Shown piece by piece: positions 41,833-49,930 of a stretch of DNA of 63,669 nucleotides. The position numbers and the translations under genes are program-made. Numbering within the stretch: the stretch's first letter is position 1; each line of letters opens with the position of its first letter. The stretch comes from an uncultured Bacilli bacterium. GTDB lineage: Bacteria; Bacillota_I; Bacilli_A; RF39; UBA660. The notes under the pieces were generated by a model that saw only the letters and a program-made list of their open reading frames with translations, ran no database searches and was not told where the DNA came from. The stretch is taken from NCBI GenBank assembly GCA_934162425.1, contig CAKPIS010000008.1, positions 1 to 63,669 of the forward strand, in the 5' to 3' direction.

Positions 41833-43608
41833 TTTGCTAATACCATCAATTAAATAAATGAACTTTGTTGAACTTTTTGTGTTTGAACTGTTTAAAGTAT
41901 AAGAATTATATCTATCACTTAATTTTTTAAGATCTTTTAGTGTATTAACTTTACCTTTTAAATTATTATTAACGATATTAGATATTTTAAGTATACCATT
42001 ATTATTAAATTCATTTAGTCCATTATAAAGATTATTTGCACCATCTAATAATTTGTTTGAACCATCAACTAAAAAATTTGTACCATTTTCAAGTGTTTCT
42101 GTACCAGATACTAGTGCTATAGAACCAGCGTTTAATTTTGCAAGTCCTTTTGTTAAAGTACTTAAATTTTCTTTTAGTACTTTTAAAGATTGAGTAGTTT
42201 GTTTCGTAGCTTCACTTTTAACTTTATTAGCAACATCATTTGAAACTTTATATGCAACCTCTTTAGCAGTTTCTTCTGATATGTTACTTGCAGTTTGTAT
42301 AGCAGTTAACTTAGCTGTCTCTTGCATTATAGTCATCATTTGTTTAGCATTAATTAACTTAACTACTTGTGCATTTTTACATGTATCTTCATAAACATCA
42401 TCATAGTTACCACTTGCACAAATGTTTATTATATCTTCAGTTATACCTGCCTCGCTAGCTTTATTTAAACCAGCTATATATCCATTTTCAATCATTTTAT
42501 AACTATCGCTAGACTTAATAGCATTAACAGCACTTTGTCCAATTAATGCTTTCTTTTCATCTGATAAAGTAGCACCATCCTTAGCAGAATTTGCTATAGA
42601 ATTTAAAGTTTCTTCATCTAAAGCATTAGTATTATCACTTTCTAATTCTTTTATTTTTTGATCAATTACACTTTTAATAGTATTAGTACCATTATAAGCA
42701 TCATTAATTCCACTATTTAATTCTTTAGAACCACTATTTAATGCTTTAGCACCATTATTTAAATCTTTAGTACCATTATTTGCACTTTCTAAACCATTTT
42801 TAAGTTCATTTGAACCAGATACTATTCTTTCAGCTGCATCTTTTAAAGTATTAACTTTATTAAATATTTCATCAGTATTATTTAAATTATCTAAATCACT
42901 AGAATCTAATACTTTAGGAGTTATAGCTACATATACACTATTTAAACTAAATTTAGTTGTTTCATAACTAATTTTAATAGTATCTAAACCTTTTAATTCT
43001 TTAATATTTAAACTTTCATATAAACCAGGAGCACTAACTGCAGCAATTACGTTATTAACTCCTGTAGAAATTACTTTACCATTAGTAACAGTTACATTCT
43101 TATTATTTTTAGTATTAATAGAAGTAGTAAGAGCTAAAGTAAATGGAGTATATATATTCTTTTTATTTACATAATGCTTATCATTATTAGTAAATTTATA
43201 AGTTATTTCAACATTTCCCTTTTTATTTAACATCTTTTTTGGTTTCATTTCTTTACCATTTAATTTATATGTAACACTTACTGTAACAGGTAATGTTTCT
43301 TTAGATGTTCCACTATAATAAATATCTTTATTATTTTTAACATTCCATGTAATTTGATTATTATTTAATGTGAATTTTTCTTTACCATTTAAATTTTTAA
43401 TATTATCTAAATTTGTTAAAGTAGTAAGTTTGTCTTCATTTTTATCATTTATTAAATGTTCTGTAACAGTAATATTTTTAACATCTCCATTATTTTTAAT
43501 TTTAGCATAAACTGTTTCATCTTTAGTTAATGCAAGAGTATTAACTGGAATGATTAAAGATAAGCTAGCTAATAACATTAATGCTTTAATCTTTTTATTA
43601 TTTTTCAT
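41830..43608 (-). CDS. Nested secreted protein with YhgE-like heptad repeats
   Basis: 592 aa if translated from ATG 43608, whose AAGGAGG ribosome site lies inside the MMPL frame. Signal peptide 1-24 (...LIIPVNTLA). Beta-rich region to about 280, then SGSNELKNGLESANNGTKDL-type repeats and a helical, alanine- and lysine-rich region; the last residues (FIYLIDGISK) lack an evident C-terminal anchor. It probably works with the transporter at the cell surface. Whether it is made alone, only as a fusion, or both is open. Confidence 0.65.
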   Translation of the reverse strand: MKNNKKIKALMLLASLSLIIPVNTLALTKDETVYAKIKNNGDVKNITVTEHLINDKNEDKLTTLTNLDNIKNLNGKEKFTLNNNQITWNVKNNKDIYYSGTSKETLPVTVSVTYKLNGKEMKPKKMLNKKGNVEITYKFTNNDKHYVNKKNIYTPFTLALTTSINTKNNKNVTVTNGKVISTGVNNVIAAVSAPGLYESLNIKELKGLDTIKISYETTKFSLNSVYVAITPKVLDSSDLDNLNNTDEIFNKVNTLKDAAERIVSGSNELKNGLESANNGTKDLNNGAKALNSGSKELNSGINDAYNGTNTIKSVIDQKIKELESDNTNALDEETLNSIANSAKDGATLSDEKKALIGQSAVNAIKSSDSYKMIENGYIAGLNKASEAGITEDIINICASGNYDDVYEDTCKNAQVVKLINAKQMMTIMQETAKLTAIQTASNISEETAKEVAYKVSNDVANKVKSEATKQTTQSLKVLKENLSTLTKGLAKLNAGSIALVSGTETLENGTNFLVDGSNKLLDGANNLYNGLNEFNNNGILKISNIVNNNLKGKVNTLKDLKKLSDRYNSYTLNSSNTKSSTKFIYLIDGISK

Positions 43609-45675
43609 ATTTTTTCCTCCTTCTTTAAAACCTTTTGTAGTTTTATAAATAAGTTTATCAAATATTATAAGTATTGATGGTAATACCATGATTACTACTA
43701 TCATACTTATTATTGCACCTCTAGATATTAATGTACATAGTGATCCAATCATTTCTAGTTTTGAATATATTCCAACACCAAATGTTGCTGCAAAAAAGCA
43801 CATACCAGAAACAAAGATTGAACTTACAGAACTATCTAAAGAAGCTTTTATAGCTTTAAATTTATCTTTAGTTTTTCTTTCTTCTAAGTATTTTGTAGTC
43901 ATTAATATAGCATAGTCAATTGTAGCTCCAAGTTGTATAGTACCTATTACTATTGATGCTATAAATGGAATAGAAGTATTTGTATAGTATGGAACTGACA
44001 TATTAACAAATATAGCAAATTCTATTGCAGATATTAATAATACTGGTAAGCTATAAGATTTTAAAACAAATAGCATTATAATTACAATAATTATTATAGA
44101 AGCATAATTTACGTTTCTAAAATCAGTATCACTTATTTCAACTAGGTCTTTCATTAAAGGACCTTCTCCAGCAACTATAGCATTTTTATCATAATTTTTA
44201 ACAACATCATTAACTTTAGTTATTTGACTATTTAACTTATCTGTTGCAATATCATAAACAGAGTTAACTATAATCATCTTATACTTATCACTTTCTAACA
44301 TACTAGTTATTTTACTATCCATAAAATCAAGTGGTAAACCTATATCACTTATAGATGAGTATGAAAGAGCAAAGTCGATTCCTTTAATGTTTTTAAGTTC
44401 TCCTATCATATCATTTATTTCATCATTACTTAAGTTTTTATCAACAAGTATCATTTCTGGTGAAACTATTTTATAATCATTTTTTAATGATTTATTAGCA
44501 ATAGAACTATCTAATGAGCTAGGTAATGTTCTATCTAGATTATAGTATACTTTAGTATTTTTTTGGCCAATATAAGCTGGTATTAATAGTAATAAGAATA
44601 TTACAAATATTAGTTTATAACGTTTTATTACAAATTCCTTTAACTGTTTAAATGATGGAATTATAACTTTATGAGTTGTCTTTTCTATTATATTATCAAA
44701 TATAAGAAGTAGAGCAGGGAATACTGTTATAACACAAATAAGACCAAATAATACTCCTTTAGCCATTACTATACCTATATCTTTACCTAATGTTAAAGTC
44801 ATAAAGCATAGTGCTAAGAAACCAGCTATTGTAGTTAAAGATGAACCAGTAACTGATGTAATTGTTTCATTAATAGCATTTTTCATAGCTATATTTTTAT
44901 CTTTATTAGTTTTTTTAGCATTTTCATATTTATGATATAAGAAAATAGAAAAGTCCGTTGTAACACCTAATTGTAGTACTGCACTAATAGCTTTAGTAAT
45001 ATAAGATATATTTCCTAAAAATACGTTAGTTCCCATATTAAATAGTATTGCTATTCCAATATTTAATAAAAGTAATATAGGTACTACATAAGAATCTAGT
45101 GATAACATTAATACAAGTAGACATAATATAACTGCAATTACTACGTATGATATTATTTCTTTATTTGATAAATTCATAGTATCTAGTACCATTGCACTCA
45201 TACCAGCAACTTTGACATTATCTTTTGTAATTTTTCTTATCTCTTCAACGGCATTTAAAGTTGTCTCTTCAGATGTACCATCTTTAAATGTTATTAGAAG
45301 AAGACTAGAATCTTTTTTTGCAAGTCTTTGTGTTACTTCACTAGGAAGCATTTCTATTGGTATCGTAGTACCAATAGCATCATAAAGGCTTGCTACCTCA
45401 TTTACTCCTTTTACTTTTTTAATTTCTTCTTCGATTTTTAAAACGTCATTAGCATCCATATTATCTATTATAGATATAGAAAATGCTCCCATTTTAAAAT
45501 CATCTGTTAATATATTTTGACCCTTAATGGTTTCAATATCATCTGGTAAGTAAACTAATATATCATAATTAATTTTTGTTTTTTTAATGCCTATTAAAGC
45601 AGGCACTAAAAGAAGTAATGTAATTATAAGTATAAAAGTTTTATGCTTACAGATGAAATCTGTTAATTTATTCAT
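41830..45675 (-). CDS. MMPL-family exporter fused in frame to a secreted YhgE-like protein
   Basis: 1281 aa. Residues 1-689 are a complete MMPL/RND-type transporter: two halves, each with one helix, an external loop and five helices (for example SIFLYHKYENAKKTNKDKN; IGTIQLGATIDYAILMTTKY). At residue 690 a fresh start is visible: AAGGAGG then ATG (43608), a signal peptide (KALMLLASLSLIIPVNTLA) and an exported protein with repeated LNNGAKALNSGSKELNSG heptads, as in YhgE/Pip-type proteins. So two genes share one frame with no stop between. The divergent TetR gene and two operators control it. Confidence 0.85.
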   Translation of the reverse strand: MNKLTDFICKHKTFILIITLLLLVPALIGIKKTKINYDILVYLPDDIETIKGQNILTDDFKMGAFSISIIDNMDANDVLKIEEEIKKVKGVNEVASLYDAIGTTIPIEMLPSEVTQRLAKKDSSLLLITFKDGTSEETTLNAVEEIRKITKDNVKVAGMSAMVLDTMNLSNKEIISYVVIAVILCLLVLMLSLDSYVVPILLLLNIGIAILFNMGTNVFLGNISYITKAISAVLQLGVTTDFSIFLYHKYENAKKTNKDKNIAMKNAINETITSVTGSSLTTIAGFLALCFMTLTLGKDIGIVMAKGVLFGLICVITVFPALLLIFDNIIEKTTHKVIIPSFKQLKEFVIKRYKLIFVIFLLLLIPAYIGQKNTKVYYNLDRTLPSSLDSSIANKSLKNDYKIVSPEMILVDKNLSNDEINDMIGELKNIKGIDFALSYSSISDIGLPLDFMDSKITSMLESDKYKMIIVNSVYDIATDKLNSQITKVNDVVKNYDKNAIVAGEGPLMKDLVEISDTDFRNVNYASIIIIVIIMLFVLKSYSLPVLLISAIEFAIFVNMSVPYYTNTSIPFIASIVIGTIQLGATIDYAILMTTKYLEERKTKDKFKAIKASLDSSVSSIFVSGMCFFAATFGVGIYSKLEMIGSLCTLISRGAIISMIVVIMVLPSILIIFDKLIYKTTKGFKEGGKNMKNNKKIKALMLLASLSLIIPVNTLALTKDETVYAKIKNNGDVKNITVTEHLINDKNEDKLTTLTNLDNIKNLNGKEKFTLNNNQITWNVKNNKDIYYSGTSKETLPVTVSVTYKLNGKEMKPKKMLNKKGNVEITYKFTNNDKHYVNKKNIYTPFTLALTTSINTKNNKNVTVTNGKVISTGVNNVIAAVSAPGLYESLNIKELKGLDTIKISYETTKFSLNSVYVAITPKVLDSSDLDNLNNTDEIFNKVNTLKDAAERIVSGSNELKNGLESANNGTKDLNNGAKALNSGSKELNSGINDAYNGTNTIKSVIDQKIKELESDNTNALDEETLNSIANSAKDGATLSDEKKALIGQSAVNAIKSSDSYKMIENGYIAGLNKASEAGITEDIINICASGNYDDVYEDTCKNAQVVKLINAKQMMTIMQETAKLTAIQTASNISEETAKEVAYKVSNDVANKVKSEATKQTTQSLKVLKENLSTLTKGLAKLNAGSIALVSGTETLENGTNFLVDGSNKLLDGANNLYNGLNEFNNNGILKISNIVNNNLKGKVNTLKDLKKLSDRYNSYTLNSSNTKSSTKFIYLIDGISK

Positions 45676-45698
45676 AACATTTCCTCCTTTTATATATT

Positions 45699-45713
45699 AT
45701 GACCACAAGTCAT
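45699..45713. promoter_or_regulatory. TetR-type operator, proximal to the exporter gene
   Basis: ATGAC-CACAA-GTCAT inverted repeat, just downstream of the exporter -10 box. Shares TGAC-N5-GTCA with the site at 45732-45748. Confidence 0.6.
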
Positions 45714-45718
45714 TTAAT

Positions 45719-45747
45719 ATGATAGCACAAAATTGACTTACGGTCAA
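45719..45747 (-). promoter_or_regulatory. Promoter of the MMPL exporter gene
   Basis: On the minus strand TTGACC, 17-base spacer, TATCAT. The -35 box lies inside the second operator. Confidence 0.6.
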
Positions 45748-45748
45748 T
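45732..45748. promoter_or_regulatory. TetR-type operator, distal
   Basis: ATTGAC-TTACG-GTCAAT; centre 34 bp from the first operator. It covers the -35 box of the exporter promoter. Confidence 0.6.
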
Positions 45749-45817
45749 ATTTATTAAAAAATAGTTGATTTTGTCTCATTAAAGTGATAATATTAAGTTA
45801 ATTTAGGAAGTGAGAGA

Positions 45818-46423
45818 ATGAAAAAGGATATAAAGTTAAGCAAGATAGAAGAAAAAAAAGAAGAAAAAAAGAAAAAACTCATGGAAGCTTCTTTTAAACT
45901 ATTTACAAAAAAGGGTATTAAAAATACATCAGTTCAAGAAATAACTGATGATGCTGGAACCGCTAAAGGAACTTTTTATTTATATTTTAAGGATAAGTAT
46001 GAACTTCAAGATCAACTTATTATAAGAAAAAGTAAACAGCTTTTTAATGATGCTGTAAAAGAACTTAATAAAGAAAAGATAACTGGTTTTGAAGATGGAC
46101 TTATTTTTATAATTGATTATGTTATAAATGAACTAAATAAAAATAGACTTCTTTTAAAATTTATCAGTAAGAATTTATCATGGGGACTTTATAATGAGAA
46201 GGTTACTAAAATAGTTGATGATAATGCTTTAGGAGTTAAAGAGCTATTTTTAAAAGCCGCAGAAGAAAATAAGATAAAGTTAGAAAATCCTAGTGTAACT
46301 TTATATATGATAATAGAACTTGTTGGTTCAACGTGTTTTAACTCTATAATGAATAAAGAACCTCTTTCTATAAATGAATATAAGCCGTATTTATATAGTA
46401 CAATAAAAAAAATGCTTAAATAA
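45818..46423 (+). CDS. TetR-family regulator
   Basis: 201 aa. N-terminal helix-turn-helix: KLMEASFKLFTKKGIKNTSV, VQEITDDAGTAKGTFYLYF (typical TetR recognition helix), then a helical ligand domain. Divergent from the exporter gene; the intergenic DNA has two TGAC-N5-GTCA repeats, its likely sites. It probably represses the exporter and is released by a ligand it exports. Ribosome site AGGAAGTGAG. Confidence 0.88.
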   Translation: MKKDIKLSKIEEKKEEKKKKLMEASFKLFTKKGIKNTSVQEITDDAGTAKGTFYLYFKDKYELQDQLIIRKSKQLFNDAVKELNKEKITGFEDGLIFIIDYVINELNKNRLLLKFISKNLSWGLYNEKVTKIVDDNALGVKELFLKAAEENKIKLENPSVTLYMIIELVGSTCFNSIMNKEPLSINEYKPYLYSTIKKMLK

Positions 46424-46536
46424 TGTAAAAAAATGTAAAAAATATAAAAAAATTTGTAAAAAAAATATACTATTTTTTAATGCGTGTTATAATTAATACG
46501 TAAAATTTATCTATTATTTATTAATGGAGGCGTATT

Positions 46537-46734
46537 ATGCAACAAAACATTGAAAATACTTTTAGTTTATTTGATACATTATCTATAAAATTATTTAATT
46601 ATTTATATACATTTTCTATTGCAAAGGAAGCTGTTAAAGATAGGGAAAATAGTGGTGGTATAATAATAATTGGAATGATCGTTGTAATAGTAGGATTAAT
46701 AGGATTTATAATGACTAACAATAAGGATAAATAA
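46537..46734 (+). CDS. Small single-span membrane protein
   Basis: 65 aa, unknown. Strong ribosome site ATGGAGGCG, and an extended -10 box TGTTATAAT at about 46486-46494. A soluble N-terminal helix region is followed by SGGIIIIGMIVVIVGLIGFI as one membrane helix and a short basic tail. Sits alone before the tRNA pair. Confidence 0.65.
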   Translation: MQQNIENTFSLFDTLSIKLFNYLYTFSIAKEAVKDRENSGGIIIIGMIVVIVGLIGFIMTNNKDK

Positions 46735-46810
46735 TTGTATGTTTCTTATTGTTTTTTTAAAATATTTACTTGCCAAAGCTACTGAAAAATAATATAATTA
46801 TCTATGTAAT

Positions 46811-46885
46811 TGCCCTGTAGCCAAGTGGTAAGGCATCTGACTCTGAATCAGACATGCACCGGTTCGAATCCAGTCAGGGCAACCA
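46811..46885 (+). tRNA. tRNA-Gln (anticodon CTG)
   Basis: Acceptor TGCCCTG/CAGGGCA, anticodon loop CTCTGAA, T arm and encoded CCA. C34 reads only CAG, so a TTG-anticodon isoacceptor must exist elsewhere. Confidence 0.93.
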
Positions 46886-46896
46886 ATTATTTAACT

Positions 46897-46973
46897 GGCT
46901 CGTTGGTGAAGGGGTTTAACACATCGCCCTCTCAAGGCGACATTCACGAGTTCAAATCTCGTACGAGTCACCA
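46897..46973 (+). tRNA. tRNA-Glu (anticodon CTC)
   Basis: Acceptor GGCTCGT/ACGAGTC, anticodon stem TCGCC/GGCGA with loop CTCTCAA, and encoded CCA. C34 reads GAG only. gltX is 0.85 kb downstream. Confidence 0.92.
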
Positions 46974-46983
46974 AATGATAGTA

Positions 46984-47007
46984 AACCTTACAAAATAAGG
47001 TTTTTTT
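46984..47007 (+). terminator. Terminator of the tRNA pair
   Basis: AACCTTA-CAAAA-TAAGGTT followed by a T run. Confidence 0.85.
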
Positions 47008-47096
47008 AATGTGATAAATTGTTTTATATTGAAAAACAAACATAGTTAATGTATAATAAATCTGTTTTTAAGGCGCAAAGAAAAGGAGGTCTTCAT

Positions 47097-47735
47097 ATGT
47101 TATTTAGGTTTAAAGGACATGATGGAAATACTAAATTATTAAGTGATAAAAAAATTAGAAATATCATAATTAAGCAAAGCTTAAAATCTAACTATGATTG
47201 GATAGCTCCAGCTAATGAGTTGCTAGCTGTATGTAATAGTAAGGCTTTTAATAAGAGCTGTGCTAAAGATATTAAAGTTGCTATAGTTAGTTGTTACACA
47301 AACTTATTAAATGGTTATGGTGATATTTCATCTGATATAAGATATTCTTATCAAGCTATGTTAGAATTAAAAGAATATGAAAATGATGAAAATATTCAAA
47401 ACATAAGAAGGTTATTTGTTGAAAGCTATGTGAAAAGAGCAATACGTTATGTATTTTTAGGAGATATGAGTAAAACTTATTTTGATGTCAAAAGTGAATG
47501 GATAAAGATGAAATCAAATGAATTGTTGCTTAGTGAAAATTCAAAACTAGATTTTGATGATATAAAGGTAGAATTTATAAATTTCATAAAAAATGTTGTT
47601 GGAATTGAATTAATATTTGAAAATAATATGATCGCTCAAAATGATTATCGTATTGTTGATTTATTTAAAGATCAAGATGATGCAAAAGAAAAACAGGATG
47701 CAGTAAAAACAATAGCTACTAAAAAGAAATGCTAA
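47097..47735 (+). CDS. Unknown soluble protein
   Basis: 212 aa, not recognised. ATG 47097 follows AAAGGAGG, overriding an in-frame start at 47049. Mostly helical with several cysteines (AVCNSKAFNKSCAKDI), an acidic C-terminal third, and a basic last stretch (ATKKKC). No signal peptide. Placed between the tRNAs and gltX. Confidence 0.6.
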   Translation: MLFRFKGHDGNTKLLSDKKIRNIIIKQSLKSNYDWIAPANELLAVCNSKAFNKSCAKDIKVAIVSCYTNLLNGYGDISSDIRYSYQAMLELKEYENDENIQNIRRLFVESYVKRAIRYVFLGDMSKTYFDVKSEWIKMKSNELLLSENSKLDFDDIKVEFINFIKNVVGIELIFENNMIAQNDYRIVDLFKDQDDAKEKQDAVKTIATKKKC

Positions 47736-47821
47736 TACTAAGAACTAATTATTTAAGATTAACTATTAACTTTAATGTTATAATTTGATATAATTTAATT
47801 ACTTAAGAAAGGACTGATTTT

Positions 47822-49483
47822 ATGACAAATAAGGATTTAGCAAATCTAATATTTCCAAATATTACAAAAACTATAGATGATTATGAAAAGATGTATCCTA
47901 AAAGAGATTTACCAGATGATGCAATAGTAACTCGTGCAGCTCCATCTCCTACAGGTTATACTCATATGGGAACTTTATTTCAAGCATTTATTTCAAAAAA
48001 GGCTGCTAAAGATACAAATGGTGTGTTTTATATAAGAATAGAGGATACGGATAGAGAAAGATTAGTTAGTGACGCAGTTGATGTTATTACAACTGATTTA
48101 AAGTATTTTGATATTATTCCTGATGAAGGGGTTATCTCAAATGGAAAAGAAATAGGAAAGTATGGACCATATACTCAAAGTGATAGAAAAGAAATATATC
48201 AAGCTTTTATGAAATATTTAGTAGAAAATGGACTTGCTTATCCATGCTTTTGTACTAAGGAAGAAAAAGAAGAGATGACTTCTCTTCAAGAAAAGAGAAA
48301 AGATAGAATAGGTTATTATGGAAGATATGCAAAGTGTCGTAAAATTCCAGTTAATGATGCATATGAAAAAATAAAAAGTGGTCAAGCTTTTACACTTAGA
48401 TTAAAATCACCTGGCGATTTTAATAAAAAGGTAATTGTAAATGATTTAATAAAAGGAAAGATTTCTTTTCCGGAAAATGATATGGATATAGTAATAATGA
48501 AACAAGATGGGTTGCCAACTTATCATTTTGCACATTTAGTTGATGATCATTTAATGCGTACTACTCACGTAATAAGGGGAGATGAATGGCTATCATCACT
48601 TCCAACTCATATTCAGTTATTTGAAGTATTTGGCTTTGATGCTCCAAAATATGCACATATATCTCCTATTTTAAAAGAAGATAATGGAGTTAAAAGAAAA
48701 CTTTCAAAAAGAAAAGATCCAGAAGCACAAATGAGTTACTATAGAGAAAAAGGAATACCTGTTAGAGCTGTTGAGTTATATTTAATGACACTTGCTAATA
48801 CTAATTTTGAACAATGGTGGGATGCAAATAAAGATAAGTCTATAGATGATTTTAAGTATGATTTTAAAAAGACAAGTAAATCTGGTGGTTTATTTGATGT
48901 TGAAAAATTGCATAATATTTCTAAAAACTATCTAGCAAGAATTAAAGCTACAGAATTTTATGATATGCTTATAAGTTATACAAAAGAATATGATAAAGAA
49001 TTTTATGAAATAATAATAAAAAATAAAGAATTTACAATAGGTCTTTTAAATATAGAAAGGGATCAAAAAAAGCCAAGAAAAGATTATGCTTCATTTAGTG
49101 AGGTAAAGGACTTAGTTTGGTATATGTTTGATGAATTATTTGATAATCACGAAAAAGATTATGAGTTTACTAATATAAATGATAGAGATGAAATATTAAA
49201 TATAATGAATACATATATTGATAAATATTATAATGAATCTGATGATCAAGAGACATGGTTTAATAAGATAAAGGATTTATCTGAAAGTTTAGGATATGCA
49301 AGAGAAGTAAAAGAATATAAAGAAAATCCTGATAATTATAAAGGTCATGTAGGTGATGTGTCAATGGTAATTAGAGTTGCTCTAACAACTAGAAAAATGA
49401 CACCAAATTTATATGATATTATGAAATTATTTGGTAAGGATAAAATAGTTAAAAGAATAAAGGAATTAGAAAAAAATATCTAA
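47822..49483 (+). CDS. gltX: Glutamyl-tRNA synthetase
   Basis: 553 aa, longer than the usual 470-490. The HIGH-type motif is PSPTGYTHMGTLFQAF, the KMSKS-type motif RKLSKRKDP, and the catalytic domain has FYIRIEDTDRERL and THVIRGDEW. It charges tRNA-Glu, and in many Gram-positives tRNA-Gln too. The extra length is in the C-terminal anticodon-binding part. Ribosome site AGAAAGGACTG. Confidence 0.94.
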   Translation: MTNKDLANLIFPNITKTIDDYEKMYPKRDLPDDAIVTRAAPSPTGYTHMGTLFQAFISKKAAKDTNGVFYIRIEDTDRERLVSDAVDVITTDLKYFDIIPDEGVISNGKEIGKYGPYTQSDRKEIYQAFMKYLVENGLAYPCFCTKEEKEEMTSLQEKRKDRIGYYGRYAKCRKIPVNDAYEKIKSGQAFTLRLKSPGDFNKKVIVNDLIKGKISFPENDMDIVIMKQDGLPTYHFAHLVDDHLMRTTHVIRGDEWLSSLPTHIQLFEVFGFDAPKYAHISPILKEDNGVKRKLSKRKDPEAQMSYYREKGIPVRAVELYLMTLANTNFEQWWDANKDKSIDDFKYDFKKTSKSGGLFDVEKLHNISKNYLARIKATEFYDMLISYTKEYDKEFYEIIIKNKEFTIGLLNIERDQKKPRKDYASFSEVKDLVWYMFDELFDNHEKDYEFTNINDRDEILNIMNTYIDKYYNESDDQETWFNKIKDLSESLGYAREVKEYKENPDNYKGHVGDVSMVIRVALTTRKMTPNLYDIMKLFGKDKIVKRIKELEKNI

Positions 49484-49493
49484 TTCCTTTTTA
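49460..49493 (+). terminator. gltX terminator
   Basis: AAGGAATTAG pairs with CTAATTCCTT over the stop codon, followed by T. Confidence 0.8.
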
Positions 49494-49494
49494 A

Positions 49495-49613
49495 TATATA
49501 ATTTATAATTAAAAAAAATAAACAAGGTTAGTTAATTCTAACCTTGTTTTCCAAAACAACTAGTTAGCTGCCTTTTCTACTCACATTATATAAAATTTTA
49601 AAATAATTATAAT
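49495..49613. repeat. Direct repeat copy A
   Basis: About 115-120 bases that recur at 49785-49917 with small changes. It contains AACAAGGTTAG...CTAACCTTGTT (49521-49548), a hairpin with A and T runs on both sides that can terminate both strands, then AACTAGTTAG and an AT-rich end. Confidence 0.8.
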
Positions 49614-49710
49614 AAAGGGCGAGGGTTTTATATGAGTTTTGTCAAATAAAAGTATTGGGAGGCACTAAAAAACTAACCATTGTTTTCCACTTGTTCGAAT
49701 AAGAAGGATG

Positions 49711-49803
49711 GTGATAATTATAAAATTTAAGTTTGAAATAAAATTTAACATTAAATTAATTATCATTTTAATATTTATTATATTATATATAATTTATAAT
49801 TAA
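49711..49803 (+). CDS. Candidate type I toxin: 30-residue hydrophobic peptide
   Basis: Reads M(V)III-KFKFEIKFNIKL then IIILIFIILYIIYN: a short cationic start and one hydrophobic helix. Start GTG 49711, or ATG 49708; an AGAAGG site is very close. It ends at the edge of repeat B. Its upstream CTAACCATTGTTTTCCACT (49673-49691) is complementary to AGTGGAAAACAACTAGTTAG (49851-49870), so 5' and 3' ends of the mRNA could pair near the ribosome site, as in hok and fst mRNAs. Very AT-rich, so chance is possible. Confidence 0.4.
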   Translation: MIIIKFKFEIKFNIKLIIILIFIILYIIYN

Positions 49804-49917
49804 AAAAATAAACAAGGTTAGTTAATTCTAGCCTTGTTTTCAAAAAAAACAGTGGAAAACAACTAGTTAGTGTCTCCTCTGTTTACATTATATAAAATTT
49901 TAAAATAATTATCAATA
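49785..49917. repeat. Direct repeat copy B
   Basis: Second copy of 49495-49613, with an insertion (AACAGTGG) and hairpin AACAAGGTTAG...CTAGCCTTGTT at 49811-49838. The two copies bracket the small hydrophobic frame. Confidence 0.8.
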
Positions 49918-49930
49918 GTATAGGTGAAAA

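Noticed and set aside
46810..46998. 62-codon plus-strand open frame
   Set aside because: It runs through tRNA-Gln and tRNA-Glu and has no coding character of its own.
49621..49650. Five-codon frame (MSFVK) upstream of the candidate toxin
   Set aside because: Possible leader, but too short to judge and with poor ribosome-site spacing; not listed as a feature.
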